From Maribacter polysaccharolyticus (GTDB lineage: Bacteria; Bacteroidota; Bacteroidia; Flavobacteriales; Flavobacteriaceae): 64,000 bases of DNA. Both the position numbers and the translations under genes were made by a program. The notes beneath the pieces are model-generated. The model saw only the letters and a list, made by a program, of their open reading frames with translations, ran no database searches and was not told the DNA's origin. The stretch covers positions 136,342 through 200,341 of the forward strand of contig NZ_JARBUY010000002.1 in the NCBI RefSeq assembly GCF_028882255.1, read 5' to 3'. The first letter of the stretch is position 1; every line of letters starts with the position of its first letter. Shown in pieces: positions 1 to 8,110 of the stretch.

Positions 1-235
1 TGTTTCTGGCGGCTGATAAACCGGCATTTTCCTGATACACATAGTTCACTTCAGGGTAATTGGAGCATACGCTCTTCGTATCATCCAAAGACCCGTCGTC
101 AACGACAATTACTTCAAAATGTCGATAGGATTGGGCATAAACGCTTTCAATTGCCTTTGGTAAATACGTTCCATGGTTGTAGCAAGTGATGACCACTGAA
201 ACTAGGGAGGGGGTTGAGTTTAAAGGTTTTGCCAT
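1..235 (-). CDS. Family 2 glycosyltransferase, N-terminal part (cut by window edge)
   Basis: The ATG lies at 235-233 and the frame stays open to base 1, so about 78 residues are visible and the rest is outside the window. The visible part is a GT-A nucleotide-sugar binding start: a hydrophobic strand ending in VVITCYNHGTYL, then VIVVDDGSLDDT, then a GLSAARN stretch. These are the usual family 2 motifs; the first Asp pair of VVDDGS would bind the UDP or GDP sugar. It is the most downstream visible member of a leftward polysaccharide cluster and starts 9 bases after the stop of the next glycosyltransferase. Acceptor and sugar cannot be told from this part. Confidence 0.85.
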   Translation of the reverse strand, partial: MAKPLNSTPSLVSVVITCYNHGTYLPKAIESVYAQSYRHFEVIVVDDGSLDDTKSVCSNYPEVNYVYQENAGLSAARN

Positions 236-243
236 AGCGTTGG

Positions 244-1500
244 TTAGGGGGTTGATGGTGGTTTGTGTTTATGGTTATGGTAAAAACGTATCCCGGATAT
301 AAGACCTTTTATTTCGCTCCATAGGGTCTGGTACCGAAATCCATAATTCGGGAAACCGGATAGGAGTAAGGAAAGATAATAATTGGGTAGTTTAAAATAC
401 AAATATTTTTTATACCCAACTGCTTTGTTTTGGGCATGCTGTATGAGTACCGAGGCCGAATGTCCACGCATATACCCGAACAGTTGCTTGTGAAGCTGAG
501 CCATTTCCTTTCGATGTTCGTGAAAGACATAGGCCCTAGGGTTGTAATGAATGGCCATATTGTTGGCCAACATGCGAAACCATATTTCGGAATCCCCGCT
601 GCAACCGGCAGCACCGACATCCAATCTATCATCAAAATAATTGACCTGTTCAATGGCCTTTTTTCGAAAGGCCATATTGGCACCTGCACCAATATCCCAT
701 ACTTTTGGTGCACCTGGGGCTTTAAGGATGAAATCGCCGGTAAAATGGATATCCCGATAGCCTTTGTTGAATCCCCAATGTTTTTCGAATAGCTGTTGGC
801 TTTCGGTCTCAAGGGATGAAGCGATCACCAAACCCGTCATCGCATCGATATCTTCTTGTAAGAAAGTTTCCCAAATGCGGAAAGCCCATAAGCGGTCTAC
901 CGATACATCGTCATCGGTATAGGCCACTATGGGGAACGAGGCCAACCGTGCACCGGTATTCCTGGCTATATCCAATCCCGGCCGTGGTTCTTTATGGTAA
1001 CTGACACTGGGGTATAAGGCTACGGCGGATTTTGTACTATCGTCTGAGGGAGCGTTATCAACGACAATGATTTCCCGAGGCTTACAGATTTGTTTGCTTA
1101 AACTATCGAGACATTTTTTTAAACTTTCGCTGCGGTTTCGGGTACAGATCACAACAGATACATCAACCTCATCTGGTATGTTCAAAGACCTGTAGGGAGA
1201 AAGTATTTCATCCATGACCTTTGAAAATTCTAAAAAATCCTTGGTGCTATAAGCTTGTGCGATATGGTCTATTTGTTGCTTGTCGGCTTTGTAATGGGTC
1301 AACGTGGGGATTATTACGTCCAAGATCTCCATTCCAAGATCGGCAATCCCGACTTCTTCCATATATAAATGACCGAGGGGTATTTTGTGCCACCAAAAAA
1401 CATAGTAATACCTTTTGCCCGGTTCAGGAATCGGAACAAATGAAGAGCCCTTTTCTTCCAATTGTACATATTGTGTGATGTAAGGAGATCCGTTTAGCAT
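244..1500 (-). CDS. Family 2 glycosyltransferase, 418 aa
   Basis: A cytoplasmic, probably membrane-associated glycosyltransferase. Residues 1-110 are an extension with no motif I recognise. The GT-A fold starts near residue 113 with SVVICTRNRSESL, followed by VVDNAPSDDST near 147 and the metal-binding TDDDV at 195-199. The C-terminal third is basic and has a hydrophobic stretch that may touch the membrane. It lies between two other glycosyltransferase genes of the same strand with only short gaps, so it very probably belongs to one polysaccharide operon with the Wzm/Wzt exporter upstream. The sugar donor is unknown. The N-terminal extension is unlike that of its neighbours. Confidence 0.88.
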   Translation of the reverse strand: MLNGSPYITQYVQLEEKGSSFVPIPEPGKRYYYVFWWHKIPLGHLYMEEVGIADLGMEILDVIIPTLTHYKADKQQIDHIAQAYSTKDFLEFSKVMDEILSPYRSLNIPDEVDVSVVICTRNRSESLKKCLDSLSKQICKPREIIVVDNAPSDDSTKSAVALYPSVSYHKEPRPGLDIARNTGARLASFPIVAYTDDDVSVDRLWAFRIWETFLQEDIDAMTGLVIASSLETESQQLFEKHWGFNKGYRDIHFTGDFILKAPGAPKVWDIGAGANMAFRKKAIEQVNYFDDRLDVGAAGCSGDSEIWFRMLANNMAIHYNPRAYVFHEHRKEMAQLHKQLFGYMRGHSASVLIQHAQNKAVGYKKYLYFKLPNYYLSLLLSGFPNYGFRYQTLWSEIKGLISGIRFYHNHKHKPPSTP

Positions 1501-1510
1501 GGAGATTGTA

Positions 1511-2521
1511 TTATTTTGGGTGCTTTTTTTTAAATATACTTCGGTAGGGGTCGGTCCACATATGTAGCAGTAAGCGGCTTATTCTTGAAATGATATGCCA
1601 GTCTATGTGTATGCCTAATATGGTTTTGATTTGGTTATAGGCGATTTTATTGTTCCTATGGGAAAACCAAGGTACATACGTATCTTCCAGTATCCAATGC
1701 GCAAAGTTCTTTTTGGCCGTTTTAAGCATTCTTCGGCGGTCTTTTTGGGGCAGATAATTCATTATTGCCGAGGTGACTTTTGCAATATCCTTTACGTTTT
1801 GTCCTGTTTGATAACTGTGCCAAGTAATTGAATTTTTATGTTCCCTGTATTCAGCAAGGAATTCTGGGATATAAGCCGTCTCATATTCTTTGGCTATCCG
1901 TGCCCACATCTCCCAATCCTCACCATAATGTACTAAATAAAAGCTTCCTAACTTCTCATAGACTTCCCGTTTCACGGTCATGGCCACATATTGTAGACGG
2001 GGTCGCTCCGCAAGTTTATATATCCAGTTCTCCAATAGGCAAGGATAATCGGCTTCCAGATGGGATCGACGAGTGAAATTACCTTCGCCATTTATATACT
2101 CCCATGCGCAGGAAGCTGCGCCTGCCTGTGGGAATTTATTGAATATATCCGTTACGGAATGGTAATATCCTTGTTTGATCCGATCATCACCATGTAACAG
2201 GTGGATATATATACCTTTTGAACGATTGATGCAGGTTTCGAAATTTCTAAGGCTACCTAAATTCGTTTTTTGTCTATAGTAGCTTACGCGACCATTACCT
2301 ATGGTTTTTACAAGGTCTTCTACATTCGCGTCGGTACTACAATCATCTATGACCTCGATCTGCATCAAATTTGGGCCCATATCCTGTTGTAATACACTCT
2401 GTATGGCCTCGGGCAAATATTGGGAACAATTGTAGGCCGGAATCATCACAGACCATAACGGGCGGGGTAATCCATCCGTAATGGGGGCGATTTTTGGCGG
2501 GGTCTGTGGTATCCTTTCCAA
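1511..2521 (-). CDS. Family 2 glycosyltransferase, 336 aa (paralogue of 5692-6747)
   Basis: The GT-A domain starts at residue 22 (LWSVMIPAYNC), with DDCS at 59-62 and the DXD-type motif HGDD at 110-113. It is a clear paralogue of the 351-residue enzyme at 5692-6747: the segment NLGSLRNFETCINRSKG is the same in both, and 32 bases of that segment are identical in DNA. The two flank the ABC exporter and one further glycosyltransferase, so the operon contains an old duplication. The last 100 residues are basic and less conserved. It probably adds one sugar in the repeat unit of an exported glycan; the sugar cannot be named. Confidence 0.88.
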   Translation of the reverse strand: MERIPQTPPKIAPITDGLPRPLWSVMIPAYNCSQYLPEAIQSVLQQDMGPNLMQIEVIDDCSTDANVEDLVKTIGNGRVSYYRQKTNLGSLRNFETCINRSKGIYIHLLHGDDRIKQGYYHSVTDIFNKFPQAGAASCAWEYINGEGNFTRRSHLEADYPCLLENWIYKLAERPRLQYVAMTVKREVYEKLGSFYLVHYGEDWEMWARIAKEYETAYIPEFLAEYREHKNSITWHSYQTGQNVKDIAKVTSAIMNYLPQKDRRRMLKTAKKNFAHWILEDTYVPWFSHRNNKIAYNQIKTILGIHIDWHIISRISRLLLHMWTDPYRSIFKKKHPK

Positions 2522-2538
2522 TTTATTTCTGTATATAA

Positions 2539-3450
2539 TTACATTTCCATTTTTAGGAATGACTTCAGTTTCGCGAGTATTTTTTTCTTGGAATTATATA
2601 AAATGGGATATTTCAAGGGGCGTAAAGCCTTTTTTACCATTAAATCTAGTTGAGGGTCTCGGATGTTGTTTTTGTCTAAATAAGACATGAACCATTCGAG
2701 ATAGTATTTTCGTACTTTAGTGTAAAGGCCAGCTGAATGAACCGTTTTTACGATGGACTCTTGACGTTGGCGGTACATGTTATTGCAGGCCGATGAAATA
2801 TACACGCTTTCCTTTAAATATATTTTACTTAAAAAGGCTTGGTCTTCGTACAAAGCATATTCCCGTTTAAAGGATTCCTCAAAATATCCCACATTTTCGA
2901 TCGCCTTTCTTTTTGCCATTAATGAAGATGGGCAAGGAGCTGCACCGTCTCCTAAAGGATAAAGTAGGTACATTAAATGTGGGGGGTCATAAATCTTATC
3001 CGGGCTGGCACCAACTCGAATCAAGACATTGTCCAACCCGTCATCGTCCCAATTATACCAATAGGATGATGCCTCGGCCAATAAGCCAATGGATGGGTTT
3101 TTATTAAAAATAGCGACTTGTTCGCTTAATTTTGTAGGTAGCCAAATATCATCCGCGTCAAGAAAAGCTACCAAATCGCCTTTTGATTTTCTTATTCCTT
3201 CATTCCTGCTGGCACTAAGCCCCTTGTTTTTATGGTTATGATGGTCATGATAATGGATCTTGCCTTTAAATTTTTTCTCAAAATCCAAAGCTATGGAAGG
3301 GCTATTGTCGGAAGACCCATCGTCAATCAAAAAAAGTTCCCAATTTTCATAGTCTTGCTCAAGCACACTGTTTACTGCTTCTCCTAAAAATTTCTCCTCG
3401 TTTAAAAAGCAAATTATGATTGAAACTAGTGGTTGGTCTTGACTATTCAT
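2539..3450 (-). CDS. Family 2 glycosyltransferase, 303 aa
   Basis: A compact GT-A enzyme: VSIIICFLNEEKFL at the N-terminus, IDDGSSDNS at 42-50, GLSASRNEG around 77-85 and the metal-binding LDADD at 97-101. The length fits a single-domain family 2 transferase without membrane segments. The gene lies 17 bases upstream of the stop-to-start junction with the 336-residue paralogue and follows the ABC ATPase by about 100 bases, which is the widest gap in this cluster. It probably acts in the cytoplasm on a lipid-linked glycan before export. Confidence 0.88.
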   Translation of the reverse strand: MNSQDQPLVSIIICFLNEEKFLGEAVNSVLEQDYENWELFLIDDGSSDNSPSIALDFEKKFKGKIHYHDHHNHKNKGLSASRNEGIRKSKGDLVAFLDADDIWLPTKLSEQVAIFNKNPSIGLLAEASSYWYNWDDDGLDNVLIRVGASPDKIYDPPHLMYLLYPLGDGAAPCPSSLMAKRKAIENVGYFEESFKREYALYEDQAFLSKIYLKESVYISSACNNMYRQRQESIVKTVHSAGLYTKVRKYYLEWFMSYLDKNNIRDPQLDLMVKKALRPLKYPILYNSKKKILAKLKSFLKMEM

Positions 3451-3547
3451 CCTTGATTTGTTGTTTTATATAAAGTTATAACCCTGAGTTTTCGTAAACT
3501 TGTTGCTTGTTTTGGTTGATAAATCCATACGGGCAATACGATTATAG

Positions 3548-4822
3548 TTAGTCATGAATTTCAGTTTGTCTGGTGATTACGGGGAATTTTGGGCGAACAT
3601 ATCCCATCCATTTTCCGTACCAATTGATATTTTCCCTAAAATCGGCCACCTCAAAAGATAAACACGCCTCGTAATAATACAATTGCTTGGAAGAATTTTC
3701 AACGAAGATGAGGGAAATATAATATGACCCATCATTTAGGAAATCTCCCGGTATATGGCATTCTCCTTCGATGATTCCTTTTTTATATAGCAGTGAATCA
3801 TGGGAAACATCAAAAATACATTCACCTGAAATAGTAAAAAGGTGTACACCTACGGCCAATAGAATGTTTTCACTTGCATTATAAAAGCGAAATTTAACGG
3901 TCAGTGGGGTCCTGATGTCCACAACGGAAAGCGCATCAACAAAATGGGGTGTTAGTTCTGTATAAAGTACGCGAATGAAATCATTTCCCGGCGCTTCGTT
4001 CAATGTATGGAACTCCTTAATCCAATTTTGTTTTTGCAGTGTGCTCAAATATTGGTTCACCACCGTTTTTGCATTTCCCCTGGCGCATACACTTCCTTTG
4101 TCCAACCACAATGCCTTGGAGCAAAGATTACTTACGGCCTGTAGATTGTGGCTGACGAATATAATGGTACGACCACTTTTGCTGGACGCTTCATTCATTT
4201 TTCCTAGGCATTTCTTTTGGAATTCCGCATCACCTACGGCCAAAACTTCATCGATAATAAGGATATCCGGCTCTAAATGTGCGGCTACCGCAAAGGCCAA
4301 TCTAACATACATTCCGGAAGAATACCTTTTTACCGGGGTATCGATAAATGCCTCAACTCCGGCAAAATCAACGATTTCATCAAATTTCCTGGATATCTCG
4401 GATTTTTTCATTCCAAGGATATGACCACTGATATAAATATTTTCCCTACCGGTAAGTTCCGAATGGAATCCTGTTCCCACCTCAAGCAAACTACTGATGT
4501 GGCCCCGTCCTCGAACGATACCTTCGGTAGGTTTTATGATGCGCGATAATATCTTCAATAGGGTTGATTTTCCGGCACCATTGTGACCGATAATGCCTAA
4601 GGCCTCACCTTCTTTTAGTTCAAAGTCGACATTTTTGAGGGCCCAAATGACCTCGGAAGTATCAACCTTTTTACCTCCCCTGATATACTGGTCTGGATTT
4701 TGCTTTTTTAAGACATTACGCTCCCACCACGATTGCATATCACGACGTAATGATCCGGAGCCTATGGTACCCAGTCGATATAATTTGGAAATATTTTCAG
4801 CCTGTATTACTATATCGGACAT
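3548..4822 (-). CDS. ABC transporter ATPase for polysaccharide export, Wzt type
   Basis: The nucleotide-binding half of an ABC-2 polysaccharide exporter. Walker A is GHNGAGKST at 79-87, the signature is YSSGM at 167-171, Walker B is ILIIDE at 187-192, and a switch histidine sits in FVSHN near 223. Residues 1-50 hold the extended N-terminus seen in Wzt and TagH proteins. Residues from about 250 to 424 form an extra beta-rich domain without ABC motifs; in Wzt proteins such a domain recognises the glycan end before export. It pairs with the permease immediately upstream (6-base gap). This pairing is the best evidence that the cluster makes an O-antigen or capsule exported by the ABC route. Confidence 0.93.
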   Translation of the reverse strand: MSDIVIQAENISKLYRLGTIGSGSLRRDMQSWWERNVLKKQNPDQYIRGGKKVDTSEVIWALKNVDFELKEGEALGIIGHNGAGKSTLLKILSRIIKPTEGIVRGRGHISSLLEVGTGFHSELTGRENIYISGHILGMKKSEISRKFDEIVDFAGVEAFIDTPVKRYSSGMYVRLAFAVAAHLEPDILIIDEVLAVGDAEFQKKCLGKMNEASSKSGRTIIFVSHNLQAVSNLCSKALWLDKGSVCARGNAKTVVNQYLSTLQKQNWIKEFHTLNEAPGNDFIRVLYTELTPHFVDALSVVDIRTPLTVKFRFYNASENILLAVGVHLFTISGECIFDVSHDSLLYKKGIIEGECHIPGDFLNDGSYYISLIFVENSSKQLYYYEACLSFEVADFRENINWYGKWMGYVRPKFPVITRQTEIHD

Positions 4823-4828
4823 AATTTT

Positions 4829-5695
4829 TTATAAGATATCAATCAATTTATCACTCATTTTATTGAACAGCATAATCCCTAATAGAACAATGACCACCAT
4901 AAAACTAAAACTATAAAGAAGCTGGATCGCATTTACGTTGTCGATGCCTAAAAATGCAAACCGGAAATACTCAAAGAGGGCGGATAATGGGTTGAGGTGC
5001 GCTAACCATTGAAATTTTTGGGGAACCATACTCATGGTGTAAAAAACGGGACAAATAAACATAAGCAAGCGTATAACGAGCTGTATCAACGACAAAAGGT
5101 CCCGGTATTTGGCGGTAAGGACAGAGAATATCAAACCGCCCCCAAATCCGATACCTGCAGTTATGATGATTACCGGAAAAACCAAAAGCCCTTGACCGGC
5201 ATTAAAGTCGACCAGTCCACTGAAATAACAGAAAAGATAAACGGCAACAAGCAATAGTAGCTGGATACCAAATAATATCAACTGCAGCCAGAGGGTCGAA
5301 AGTGCAACTATAATTCTAGGGAAATACACTTTACTGAAAATTTCAACATTTTGGAAAAAGGTATTTGACGTTTGCATGAACGTTTCCGAAAACAGGTTCC
5401 AAAGGGTAATACCGATTAAATTAAACAAAAATGGAGGTACACCTCCCGTAGGAATGCCGATAACTTCATTGAACACAACAACATAGGTAATTACGGTTAA
5501 CAGTGGTCTGATCAATGCCCAAAATGGTCCTAATAGGGTTTGTTGGTATAATCCTAAAAATTCTTTCCTGGTCAATTGCAGCAATAGATCCTTAAAGGAA
5601 TAAAGTTCGGCCAAACTAATGTTCCACCATGATGTCCCGGGTTTGATCTCCCATTCCCAATTAGTAGTACCAAGGCTATTGGTTTTGTCGTTCAT
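4829..5695 (-). CDS. ABC-2 type polysaccharide export permease, Wzm type
   Basis: An inner-membrane protein of 288 residues with six or so hydrophobic segments, of the ABC-2 permease family. The region before the first membrane segment has the usual DLLLQLTRKEFLGLY and LGPFWALIRPLL stretches of Wzm and TagG proteins. It forms the channel for a lipid-linked glycan together with the ATPase encoded directly downstream. Its start codon overlaps the stop of the upstream glycosyltransferase by four bases, so the two are translationally coupled. Confidence 0.92.
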   Translation of the reverse strand: MNDKTNSLGTTNWEWEIKPGTSWWNISLAELYSFKDLLLQLTRKEFLGLYQQTLLGPFWALIRPLLTVITYVVVFNEVIGIPTGGVPPFLFNLIGITLWNLFSETFMQTSNTFFQNVEIFSKVYFPRIIVALSTLWLQLILFGIQLLLLVAVYLFCYFSGLVDFNAGQGLLVFPVIIITAGIGFGGGLIFSVLTAKYRDLLSLIQLVIRLLMFICPVFYTMSMVPQKFQWLAHLNPLSALFEYFRFAFLGIDNVNAIQLLYSFSFMVVIVLLGIMLFNKMSDKLIDIL

Positions 5696-6747
5696 AGTAT
5701 TTTGGATCTACTGTTCTTAATTGATTCAATCTTTTTTCCCTTCCTTAGGATGCTTTCAATTTGCTTGTATCTTAGAATATACATGGCATAAAAGCGTATT
5801 ATCCAATAGAGTGTAGTAAGGTCCTTACTCATGCCCCAAGCTCCCTTAACTTGCCTCAAGGCGGCTTTTCTATGGTTTAAAAGTAGGCTGTTGGCACATT
5901 TAACGGTGTATTGGGCAGTATCTGCCAAGGCAGCTTTTTTTATTTTGGATCGCTTATGTTCAGGTAAATACTGCTGTATGATATCGATTACCTTTCCCAT
6001 GTCCAAAAAATTTTGACCACTAAGAAAACTTTTCTGGGTAATGCCACTTCTGGGATCAAGCCTGTAAGAAGCAAGATGTTTAGGGGAGTAGGCTACCGGA
6101 AATTTGGAGCCTATCCTCGCATACATCTCCCAATCTTCACCGAAATGGACCGCAAAAAAACTGCCCAATGCTTCAAAAGTGGTACGCTTGATTACTATTG
6201 CTGGAGGTTGGAGAAGATTCTTTACCGCTATCTTGTCAAAAAAATCGGGAATGATTCCCGGTTGCTCTAGAATACTATCCTTTTTTTTGGCAACCAAACG
6301 GCTAGCATTATCGATAAAATTGAAATTCGTATAGGCCGCCCCTGCTTTTGGATAATCACGGAACAAAGCCGCTATTTCATCGTAAAAACCGACTTCTATC
6401 CTATCATCACCATGGAGGAGATGAATGTACTTTCCTTTTGAACGATTGATGCAGGTTTCGAAATTCCGTAAACTTCCCAGATTTTCTTTTTGTCGGTAAT
6501 AACCAATTCGTCCTTTACCTATTTTCTTTACCAATTCTTCAACATCACCATCCGAACTACAATCGTCCACAACTTCAATCTGCATCAACTCCTGACCTGC
6601 ATCCTGCTGTAGGACACTTTCCATCGTTTCTTTAAGATAATCCATGCAGTTGTAAACAGGGATCATTACCGACCAAAGTGGATTGTAGTCACCTGAATAG
6701 GGTTTTATAAGTGGTGGATGATCGGGAATACGTTTGAACATATACAA
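5692..6747 (-). CDS. Family 2 glycosyltransferase, 351 aa (first gene of the cluster)
   Basis: Paralogue of the enzyme at 1511-2521 with the same order of motifs: LWSVMIPVYNC from residue 24, DDCSSD at 61-66 and HGDD at 112-115. The C-terminal part is rich in Lys and Arg and probably lies on the membrane. A second ATG two codons downstream (6741) would match the paralogue's N-terminus better, so either start is possible. It is the first gene of the leftward cluster; upstream lie 1.6 kb without a coding gene, so the operon promoter should be in that stretch, though I see no clear TAnnTTTG box there in the right direction. Confidence 0.88.
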   Translation of the reverse strand: MYMFKRIPDHPPLIKPYSGDYNPLWSVMIPVYNCMDYLKETMESVLQQDAGQELMQIEVVDDCSSDGDVEELVKKIGKGRIGYYRQKENLGSLRNFETCINRSKGKYIHLLHGDDRIEVGFYDEIAALFRDYPKAGAAYTNFNFIDNASRLVAKKKDSILEQPGIIPDFFDKIAVKNLLQPPAIVIKRTTFEALGSFFAVHFGEDWEMYARIGSKFPVAYSPKHLASYRLDPRSGITQKSFLSGQNFLDMGKVIDIIQQYLPEHKRSKIKKAALADTAQYTVKCANSLLLNHRKAALRQVKGAWGMSKDLTTLYWIIRFYAMYILRYKQIESILRKGKKIESIKNSRSKIL

Positions 6748-6783
6748 TCTACTTTCAGCCGATATTACGCATAAAGATTAAAC

Positions 6784-6860
6784 GCAAGTTAATTGTAAAT
6801 AACTTGCAATGAATATTAAAAATAACTAAAATTTTAATTTTAGTATGTGATGATTTCACA
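6784..6860. repeat. Stack of three short inverted repeats upstream of the polysaccharide operon
   Basis: Three adjacent hairpin-forming sequences are visible: GCAAGTTA/TAACTTGC at 6784-6791 and 6800-6807, ACTAAAATT/AATTTTAGT at 6825-6833 and 6836-6844 with a two-base gap, and TGTGA/TCACA at 6846-6850 and 6856-6860. They lie 37-113 bases upstream of the first glycosyltransferase. They could be protein-binding sites or 5' leader structure of the operon. No function is shown by the sequence. Confidence 0.4.
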
Positions 6861-7150
6861 TTAATATCAGCGGTATTTTGTCATTGTCCTTTTTATCACA
6901 TCTTTTGTTTTGGATATAATATCATTGCTAGTTAACTAGGGTAATGATTTTTGGCTTAATCACATTAACCTTTGTTTTAAGGAAGGACAGGTTACCATGG
7001 TAGAACACTGCTTTTTATTCTGGGATTCGCTCTGGATTTACGATTCATTCATGACTTGCCCTAGAAGATTATAGTTGTTTTATTGTTGGGGGTATTTTGC
7101 TTCAATAAGCAGAAGAGTGCCAATTAGTTGGAATTATTTGTATTTGCAGA

Positions 7151-7189
7151 CTTCGTAAGTCCCGCCCGAACGTGTTGAAGTTGAAAAAG
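7151..7189. repeat. CGGTGAGTCCCGCCCGAAC-type repeat, copy 1 (partial)
   Basis: This copy keeps AGTCCCGCCCGAAC and TGTTGAAGTTGAAAAAG and lacks the left part of the repeat. No hairpin follows it, unlike copies 4 and 5. Confidence 0.6.
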
Positions 7190-7242
7190 CACAAACTTTT
7201 AGGAATTTGGGATTACTGTTTAGAGGCAGTTGGGGCTTTGAG

Positions 7243-7358
7243 ACGGCCTATTTTCATTTTGGTAGTAAATCAAGGAATTTCCACTTCGGCTTTGGGAATC
7301 CATCCATAAAGCATTTCACTTTAGTGAAAGGGGCCTGGATGGTGCGGCTGTGGAAAGT
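7243..7358. repeat. Foldable 116-nt element, copy A
   Basis: Aligns without gaps to copy B at 7803-7918, with 27 differences by my count. It can fold into three stacked helices: TTTCCAC (7278-7284) with GTGGAAA (7350-7356), CCATCCA (7300-7306) with TGGATGG (7336-7342), and a hairpin TTTCAC (7314-7319) with GTGAAA (7324-7329). The middle helix has a different sequence in copy B but still pairs fully, so selection for structure is likely, in RNA or single-stranded DNA. The ends ACGGCCTATTTT and GCGGCTGTGGAAAGT are nearly invariant. Strand of action is unknown because both strands can fold. Confidence 0.65.
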
Positions 7359-7417
7359 TAGGATACTTTGAAACTTTACTGTTGATCGACGGGCCTAGGC
7401 TACGGCTGGCCCCTCTT

Positions 7418-7442
7418 AACCAAGGTACACCGTACCTTGGTT
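7418..7442. repeat. Perfect inverted repeat, 11-bp arms
   Basis: AACCAAGGTAC at 7418-7428 and GTACCTTGGTT at 7432-7442 with a three-base loop. It lies in about 100 bases present in copy A's unit but absent from copy B's unit, so it may be an insertion. No T-run follows on either strand, so it is not a standard terminator. Confidence 0.55.
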
Positions 7443-7521
7443 GTTCGGTCCTGGTTCTTTTTATTCATCGGCTTATCCATTGTTTTTTAAACGTATTCAT
7501 GAATGCTCTGCATTTGGGGCA

Positions 7522-7559
7522 ATGCAAAAAAGAACAGGATTAAAAAAGGGAGATGGGGT
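7522..7559. repeat. 38-bp direct repeat, first copy
   Basis: Identical over all 38 bases to 7976-8013. It begins ATGCAAAAAAGAACAGG and ends GGGAGATGGGGT. Its AAAAAGAAC can pair with GTTCTTTTT at 7454-7462, which lies 64 bases upstream here. Confidence 0.8.
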
Positions 7560-7589
7560 GTTCTAAGGGTCTATGGAAATCACTGGGAT

Positions 7590-7642
7590 GGGAATTGCTT
7601 CGCTTCCTTTAGTGGGTTCCACCCAAACATATTGAGAAGAAA
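7590..7642. repeat. CGGTGAGTCCCGCCCGAAC-type repeat, copy 2 (degenerate)
   Basis: Starts GGGAATTGCTTCGCTT and keeps the spacing of copies 4 and 5, but the core is changed to AGTGGGTTCCACCCAAAC. No hairpin follows. Confidence 0.45.
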
Positions 7643-7802
7643 AGGCCTGACCTTAGTGCATTGTTTTTTTAACTATAGATCCTGTTTAGGAAATCATTCA
7701 TCAATAGAATGTTTATGAAAATGTGTTTCTAAGCCACTGGACCTAATGTTTCCAGTGTACGTAGAGCTTTTATGGCTTATGAATGCTGTTGGGAACAGGG
7801 AA

Positions 7803-7918
7803 ACGGCCTATTTTTATTTTCGTAGTAAATCAAGGAGTTTTCACATGGGGCAAAGGTAGGCGCCCAAAGAGCATTTCACCCAAGTGAAAGCGGTCTGGGC
7901 GCTGCGGCTGTGGAAAGT
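7803..7918. repeat. Foldable 116-nt element, copy B
   Basis: Exactly 560 bases to the right of copy A and of the same length. Pairings are TTTTCAC (7838-7844) with GTGGAAA (7910-7916, one G-T wobble), GCGCCCA (7860-7866) with TGGGCGC (7896-7902), and TTTCAC (7874-7879) with GTGAAA (7884-7889). Against copy A, three base pairs of the middle helix are changed on both sides at once (C-G to G-C, A-T to G-C, T-A to C-G). The loop of the small hairpin changes freely (TTTA to CCAA). Confidence 0.65.
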
Positions 7919-7975
7919 CCGTGGATTTCAAGACAAGAAAAATCAGCCTAGCGTTTTTTGGTTCTTTTTAGGGCG

Positions 7976-8013
7976 ATGCAAAAAAGAACAGGATTAAAAA
8001 AGGGAGATGGGGT
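7976..8013. repeat. 38-bp direct repeat, second copy
   Basis: Identical to 7522-7559. Here the partner GTTCTTTTT is at 7961-7969, only about ten bases away, so GTTCTTTTT and AAAAAGAAC form a compact hairpin. Confidence 0.8.
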
Positions 8014-8043
8014 AATCTAGGGTTTTACGTAATTCGATAGGAT

Positions 8044-8085
8044 GGGAATTATGGTACTTCGCTCGGTGAGTCCCGCCGAATTCGA
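8044..8085. repeat. CGGTGAGTCCCGCCCGAAC-type repeat, copy 3 (partial)
   Basis: Contains CGCTCGGTGAGTCCCGCC and breaks off after it. Read on the minus strand it codes RRDSPSEVP and then TAA, as copies 4 and 5 code RDSP followed by four residues and TAA. Confidence 0.5.
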
Positions 8086-8110
8086 TGTGGCATTGGTGGC
8101 CCGTGCCGAT

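Noticed and set aside
6846-6860. CRP-like site TGTGA-N5-TCACA
   Set aside because: The gap is five and not six bases, and Bacteroidota regulators of this kind with that site are not known to me; listed only as an inverted repeat.
7503-7718. Plus-strand open frame of 71 codons
   Set aside because: Covers the 38-bp repeat and repeat copy 2; composition does not look like a protein.
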